Shown in pieces: positions 49,775 through 53,594 of a stretch of DNA of 53,594 nucleotides. Origin of the DNA: Aliicoccus persicus_A. Lineage in GTDB: Bacteria > Bacillota > Bacilli > Staphylococcales > Salinicoccaceae. The DNA is taken from positions 1 through 53,594 of the forward strand of contig DYYI01000022.1 of NCBI GenBank assembly GCA_020741755.1, written 5' to 3'. The position numbers and the translations under genes are program-made. The notes below the pieces were generated by a model, which saw nothing but the letters and a program-made list of their open reading frames with translations, made no database searches and was not told where the DNA came from. The first letter of the stretch is position 1; every line of letters begins with the position of its first letter.

Positions 49775-51744
49775 GTGTGATTGGACGCATATTTTCAGAT
49801 CGTTATCAGTTAAAAAAGTATCTGGGTGGCGGTATGAGTTCAGTCTACCTCGCTCACGATATTATTTTAGAGCGCGATGTCGTCGTCAAGCTGATAAAAA
49901 CCGATCCAAATAATTTAGACAAGTCGAAAAACCGATTCCTACGTGAAGTTCAAAGTACGATTAAACTGTCACATCCCAATGTCGTGAGTGTATATGATGT
50001 CGACGACAGTGATGAATATCAAATTTTAGTCACAGAAATGATCATTGGACCGACATTAAAAACGTACATAAGGGATAATCATCCACTTTCAATTGAAGCT
50101 GTGGTCTCTTTATCGCGTATGATTTTAAATGGTATTGGCCATGCGCATGAAGCGGGTGTCATTCATAGAGATATCAAACCACAAAACATACTCTTAAATG
50201 AAAACAACGATGTGAAGATTACGGACTTCGGTATCGCCAAGGCGATGAGTGAGACGCGCATGACGGAAACGAATCAAGTCATGGGCTCTGTTCAATATAT
50301 TTCGCCAGAGCAAGCAAAAGGTCAGAATACTGATGAGCGGACAGATATATATTCGTTTGGTATCGTGCTCTATGAAATGTTGGCAGGTGATGTACCGTTT
50401 CATGGAGAGACACCGGTTTCCATTGCACTCAAACAAATTTCTGAAGAAATTCCAGATATTACTGACGTTCGAGATGATGTACCGGTTTCACTTCAAAACA
50501 TCATCAAAAAATGTACCGCAAAAAATGTAGAAGATCGCTATCGTCATACGGAGGAAGTGTTCGAAGCACTCGTTCAATACGATACATTTGAAGCACCGGA
50601 AAGTGATGATGATCTTGATGACGATGAAGATGATTATGATGCGGGTGCAGAAGTCGTACCACCGGATGTCGCACCGTCAGCTGGCGAAACAGAAGCAGTC
50701 GAGGATGAACAACCGCGAAGACGCAGAGGTATCGGCTGTTTATTATTCTTAATATTTTTCTTCTTAATATTATTGCCACTGCTTTATATCGGATATATTT
50801 TCTTCACCGATGAGACACGTAACTATGTTGATGTACCAAATATTGTTGGCCAAACAGTGGAAGAAGCAACCGAGAGTCTTGCGGAGTTTGAACTCGGTAT
50901 CGGTGACGTTGAAGAAATTTATCATGATGAAGTACCAGTTGATGCCATTATCTCAGCTTCACCTGAAGTTGGCGAATCCGTTGCACCAGCATCAACGATC
51001 GATGTTGTCGTGTCACTCGGCCACGCACCGAGTGATATGCCGGATTATGTCGGCGAGATATATGAAGACGTGGCAGACAGTATCGAATCGTTTGGTTTTG
51101 AAGAAGTCGTGATCGAAGAAGAATATACTGACGAAGATAATGCGGGTGAAATTATCGAGCAGTCGATTGATCCGGACAGCGAAATCTATCCGGAAGAAGA
51201 AACATTAACGCTTGTCATCTCACAAGGTATTGAAATGATAGAAGTCGAAAACTTAATCGGCTATTCAGAATCACAAGCGATTGAAATGCTTGAAGAAGCA
51301 GGACTTGAAGCAGAAGTCGTTGCAAGAATGTATAGCGATAGTGTACAAAGTGGATTTGTCATGATTCAAACACCGGAAGATGGGGAAATAGAAATTGGTG
51401 AAACGGTAGAATTGACCATTTCAGTTGGACCAGAACCACCGCAGCAACGTGCATATTCAAATACGATAAACATTCCATACACATATGTCGCAACTGAAGA
51501 AGATGACGACGATGATGATGACGATGACATAGACGATGATGACAATGACGAGGAAACACCATTACAGATTGTCCGAGTGTATATCAGTGATGCAAATCAT
51601 TCCATTGAGAATGTGTATGAAGTATTTGGAATTACAGAAGACTCATTCTACACGGTGAATATGACAATTATGGAAAATTCTTCTGGTCGCTATATAATCA
51701 CCGTTGATGATGAAGTCATCGAAGATGCAACTGTGCCATATTAG
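49771..51744 (+). CDS. prkC: PASTA-domain Ser/Thr protein kinase
   Basis: Membrane kinase that senses muropeptides or lipid II, 657 residues. The kinase domain has Lys40 (DVVVKLI), HRD at 132-134 (VIHRDIKPQN) and DFG at 152-154. An acidic juxtamembrane stretch (SDDDLDDDEDDYD) and RRRRG precede one membrane segment (about 319-342). Outside are three PASTA repeats (starting near VDVPNIVG, DMPDYVGE and IEVENLIGY). After them, residues 578-595 are nearly all aspartate, including a run of nine, followed by a C-terminal domain of about 60 residues. In Bacillus and Staphylococcus rsgA usually follows; here it does not. Confidence 0.94.
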   Translation: MSVIGRIFSDRYQLKKYLGGGMSSVYLAHDIILERDVVVKLIKTDPNNLDKSKNRFLREVQSTIKLSHPNVVSVYDVDDSDEYQILVTEMIIGPTLKTYIRDNHPLSIEAVVSLSRMILNGIGHAHEAGVIHRDIKPQNILLNENNDVKITDFGIAKAMSETRMTETNQVMGSVQYISPEQAKGQNTDERTDIYSFGIVLYEMLAGDVPFHGETPVSIALKQISEEIPDITDVRDDVPVSLQNIIKKCTAKNVEDRYRHTEEVFEALVQYDTFEAPESDDDLDDDEDDYDAGAEVVPPDVAPSAGETEAVEDEQPRRRRGIGCLLFLIFFFLILLPLLYIGYIFFTDETRNYVDVPNIVGQTVEEATESLAEFELGIGDVEEIYHDEVPVDAIISASPEVGESVAPASTIDVVVSLGHAPSDMPDYVGEIYEDVADSIESFGFEEVVIEEEYTDEDNAGEIIEQSIDPDSEIYPEEETLTLVISQGIEMIEVENLIGYSESQAIEMLEEAGLEAEVVARMYSDSVQSGFVMIQTPEDGEIEIGETVELTISVGPEPPQQRAYSNTINIPYTYVATEEDDDDDDDDDIDDDDNDEETPLQIVRVYISDANHSIENVYEVFGITEDSFYTVNMTIMENSSGRYIITVDDEVIEDATVPY

Positions 51745-51750
51745 TTAATA

Positions 51751-51780
51751 TTGGCATGGAGTTAGTGAGTTTAGTATAAT
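51751..51780 (+). promoter_or_regulatory. Promoter of the P450 gene
   Basis: TTGGCA (51751-51756), 18-base spacer, consensus TATAAT (51775-51780), 33 bases before the P450 start and directly after the prkC stop. It suggests that the P450 gene is transcribed separately. Confidence 0.75.
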
Positions 51781-51813
51781 AATAACGAACGAAAGTTGAG
51801 GAGGAACGGATTA

Positions 51814-53085
51814 ATGAGCACAATTAAAAAAGACAAGGGTCTTGATAACACACTGAAAGTATTGAAGCAGGGTTATACATACACTGCGAACCAAAGAAAG
51901 CGATTGGATTCAAATAACATTTTTGAAACGCGTGGATTAGGTGGGAAACGCGTGATCTTTATCAGTGGTAAAGAGGCGGCAGAAACTTTTTACGATAACG
52001 ATAAGATCGAACGTGAGGGTATGTTACCGAAGCGTGTCGTTGCTACTTTGTTTGGTAAAGGTGCGATTCATACAACGACTGGAAAAGTGCATATTGACAG
52101 AAAAGCACTCTTCATGTCGCTGATGACAGAGGGTAACTTAAAGTATTTAAGAGAATTAACACGTAACCAATGGCGTTCAAACACGATTAACATGGAACGT
52201 CAGGATACGGTAAATGTATACCGTGAAGCAATCGTTCAGTTAACCCACATCGGTACTCGTTGGGCAGGCGTTCAGGCACCAGCTGAAGAAATCGATCGCA
52301 TTGCAACAGATATGGACTTGATGATCGATTCATTTAAAGGACTCGGTTTATCGTTTAAAGGATTTAGAGAGTCTAAAGCAGCGCGCCGTCGTGTGGAAGA
52401 CTGGTTAGAAGATCAAATTCTTAAAACACGTAAAGGTGTAATTCATCCACCAGAAGGAACAGCACTTTACGAGTTTGCACATTGGGAAGACTTCGAAGGA
52501 AATCCGATGGACTCAAGATTATGTGCAATCGACTTAATGAACACATTCCGTCCATTAATTGCAATCAACCGTTTCGTTACATTTGGTGTTCTTGCATTAC
52601 ATCAGTATCCAGAGACACGTGAAAAGATTAAGAACGATCCAGATTATGCGTACATGTTCTCACAAGAAATTCGTAGATTCTATCCGTTCGTACCTTTCCT
52701 ACCAGGTAAAGCTAAAATTGATTTTGACTTCCAAGGACACAAAATCGATAAAGACGTGATGCTATTACTAGATGTTTACGGCACAATGCACCGCGATGAC
52801 GTATTTGATAATCCAGATGAATTCTACCCAGAACGTTTCAAAGACTGGGACGGATCACCATTTGATTTAATCCCACAAGGTGGCGGAGACTACCATACAA
52901 ACCACCGTTGTGCTGGTGAGTGGATGACAATCATTATCATGGAAGAAACGATGAAATACTTTGCAGAGCGCATCACGTATGACGTACCAGAGCAAGACTT
53001 GACTGTTGATTTAGAAAAATTACCAGGTTCAGTTGCAAGTGGTATGAACATTACTAATGTCCGTGAAAATGTAAATAGAAAATAA
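51814..53085 (+). CDS. oleT: CYP152 fatty acid P450, OleT-like (alkene-forming decarboxylase or peroxygenase)
   Basis: A 423-residue soluble P450 of the CYP152 peroxygenase family, which uses H2O2 on free fatty acids. From memory it aligns almost without gaps to Jeotgalicoccus OleT: KDKGLDNTLKVLKQGY, GMLPKRVV, LFGKGAIHT, RKALFMSLMTEGNL and FEGNPMDSR all match or nearly so. With a one-residue offset, the OleT substrate-site residues are kept: Phe80, His86 (the decarboxylase-associated position, Gln in the hydroxylase P450 BSbeta) and Arg246, which binds the carboxylate. The haem ligand is Cys366 in HRCAGEW. The start at 51814 is set by AGGAGGA; an upstream TTG is in frame. It may form 1-alkenes, beta-hydroxy acids or both. 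Confidence 0.92.
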   Translation: MSTIKKDKGLDNTLKVLKQGYTYTANQRKRLDSNNIFETRGLGGKRVIFISGKEAAETFYDNDKIEREGMLPKRVVATLFGKGAIHTTTGKVHIDRKALFMSLMTEGNLKYLRELTRNQWRSNTINMERQDTVNVYREAIVQLTHIGTRWAGVQAPAEEIDRIATDMDLMIDSFKGLGLSFKGFRESKAARRRVEDWLEDQILKTRKGVIHPPEGTALYEFAHWEDFEGNPMDSRLCAIDLMNTFRPLIAINRFVTFGVLALHQYPETREKIKNDPDYAYMFSQEIRRFYPFVPFLPGKAKIDFDFQGHKIDKDVMLLLDVYGTMHRDDVFDNPDEFYPERFKDWDGSPFDLIPQGGGDYHTNHRCAGEWMTIIIMEETMKYFAERITYDVPEQDLTVDLEKLPGSVASGMNITNVRENVNRK

Positions 53086-53108
53086 TTGATTTTAAGATAA
53101 AAGAAAGA

Positions 53109-53149
53109 CCGAGGACCTCTTTTTGAGAGTAGGGCCTCGGTTTTTTTTG
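53109..53149 (+). terminator. Terminator of the P450 gene
   Basis: Stem ACCGAGG (53109-53115) with CCTCGGT (53136-53142), a 20-base loop that can pair further, and T8. It lies about 24 bases after the stop codon. Confidence 0.88.
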
Positions 53150-53158
53150 TGGGTTTTT

Positions 53159-53206
53159 GAGTTGGGTTGATTTGGATTTCTGGAGTTGGGTTGATTTGGA
53201 TTTCTG
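53159..53206. repeat. 24-bp direct repeat, two copies
   Basis: GAGTTGGGTTGATTTGGATT plus TCTG occurs twice in tandem, with a partial third copy. No open frame or stem is evident. It lies between the P450 terminator and the 41-bp array. Confidence 0.8.
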
Positions 53207-53261
53207 GGGTTGGGGTGCGCGGCAGGCTGGGAGATATAAGCTGACACTAAACTTTGCGTTC

Positions 53262-53594
53262 CAATGAAAGTCGCTCACAGTCTTGCAAAAGGATTTGACG
53301 GACTATGAGCTGTGCTCACGGTCTTGCAAATGGATTTGACGGACTATGAAAGTCGCTCACGGTCTTGCAAATGGATTTGACGGACTATGAGATTCGCTCA
53401 TAGGCGTGTAGATTGATTTAAGTGCCAATGAGATTCGCTCATAGGCGTACAGATTGGTTTGCGCGTCAATGAGATTCGCTCATAGGCGTGTAGATTGGTT
53501 TACGCGTCAATGGGATTCGCTCATAGGCGTGCAGATTGGTTTACGCGTCAATGAGATTCGCTCATAGGCGTGTAGATTGGTTTACGCGTCAATG
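53262..53594 (+). repeat. 41-bp intergenic repeat, eight tandem units and part of a ninth (locus D)
   Basis: Units of exactly 41 bp start at 53262 and every 41 bases after, to 53590, where the window ends. Units 5-8 are nearly identical; units 1-3 form a variant group with GGATTTGACGGACTATGA. Most carry a perfect stem ATGAG-attcg-CTCAT. The orientation is the same as locus C. The array continues beyond the window. Confidence 0.93.

Overview
The window comes from a moderately low-GC Gram-positive coccus of the Staphylococcaceae/Salinicoccaceae group. The gene orders gmk-rpoZ-priA-fmt-rsmB-rlmN-stp-prkC and pyrR-uraA-pyrB-pyrC-carA-carB-pyrK-pyrD-pyrF-pyrE are of the Bacillota type. Protein sequences such as IleS, PriA and PgcA resemble staphylococcal ones. 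The last gene is a CYP152 cytochrome P450 very like OleT, the alkene-forming fatty acid decarboxylase of Jeotgalicoccus, so a Jeotgalicoccus-like organism is the best guess (inference).

Layout. 1-2.7 kb: 3' part of topB, a UPF0178 gene and RNase HI. 2.7-5.1 kb: an orphan zinc-binding lipoprotein-family protein under a clear Zur box, a DUF1413 gene and a DinB-family gene. 5.2-9.6 kb: a manganese ABC transporter operon (binding protein, ATPase, two permeases) ending in its own MntR-type repressor, with two candidate MntR operators upstream; the second permease carries an extra C-terminal winged-helix-like domain. 9.6-13.5 kb: an Fe(III)-type ABC transporter. 13.7-18.3 kb: ileS behind a T-box leader, then lspA and rluD. 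18.3-29.8 kb: the complete de novo UMP pathway in one ten-gene run behind a PyrR attenuator. 30.2-39.7 kb: pgcA and type I pullulanase on the minus strand, divergent from glgBCDA (glycogen synthesis). 40.6-42.3 kb: rqcH on the minus strand. 42.4-51.7 kb: the gmk to prkC housekeeping run. 51.8-53.1 kb: the OleT-like P450 with its own promoter and terminator.

The most notable signals: (1) CarA of the pyr operon has lost all three residues of its glutaminase catalytic triad (Cys to Gly, His to Tyr, Glu to Gly) although the rest of the protein and CarB look intact. (2) The large gaps downstream of operons are filled with two kinds of tandem intergenic repeat: a strict 41-bp unit (loci at 2.8, 29.9 and 53.3 kb, and a fragment at 13.6 kb) and a 51/52-bp palindromic unit (2.9, 13.55 and 39.7-40.5 kb). 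The stems of the second kind differ between copies by paired, compensating changes. (3) A probable 1-alkene-forming P450 lies directly after prkC. (4) All three ABC substrate-binding proteins lack a lipobox cysteine although LspA is encoded in the window.

Most calls rest on motifs read from the translations and on remembered family sequences. No database search was possible.
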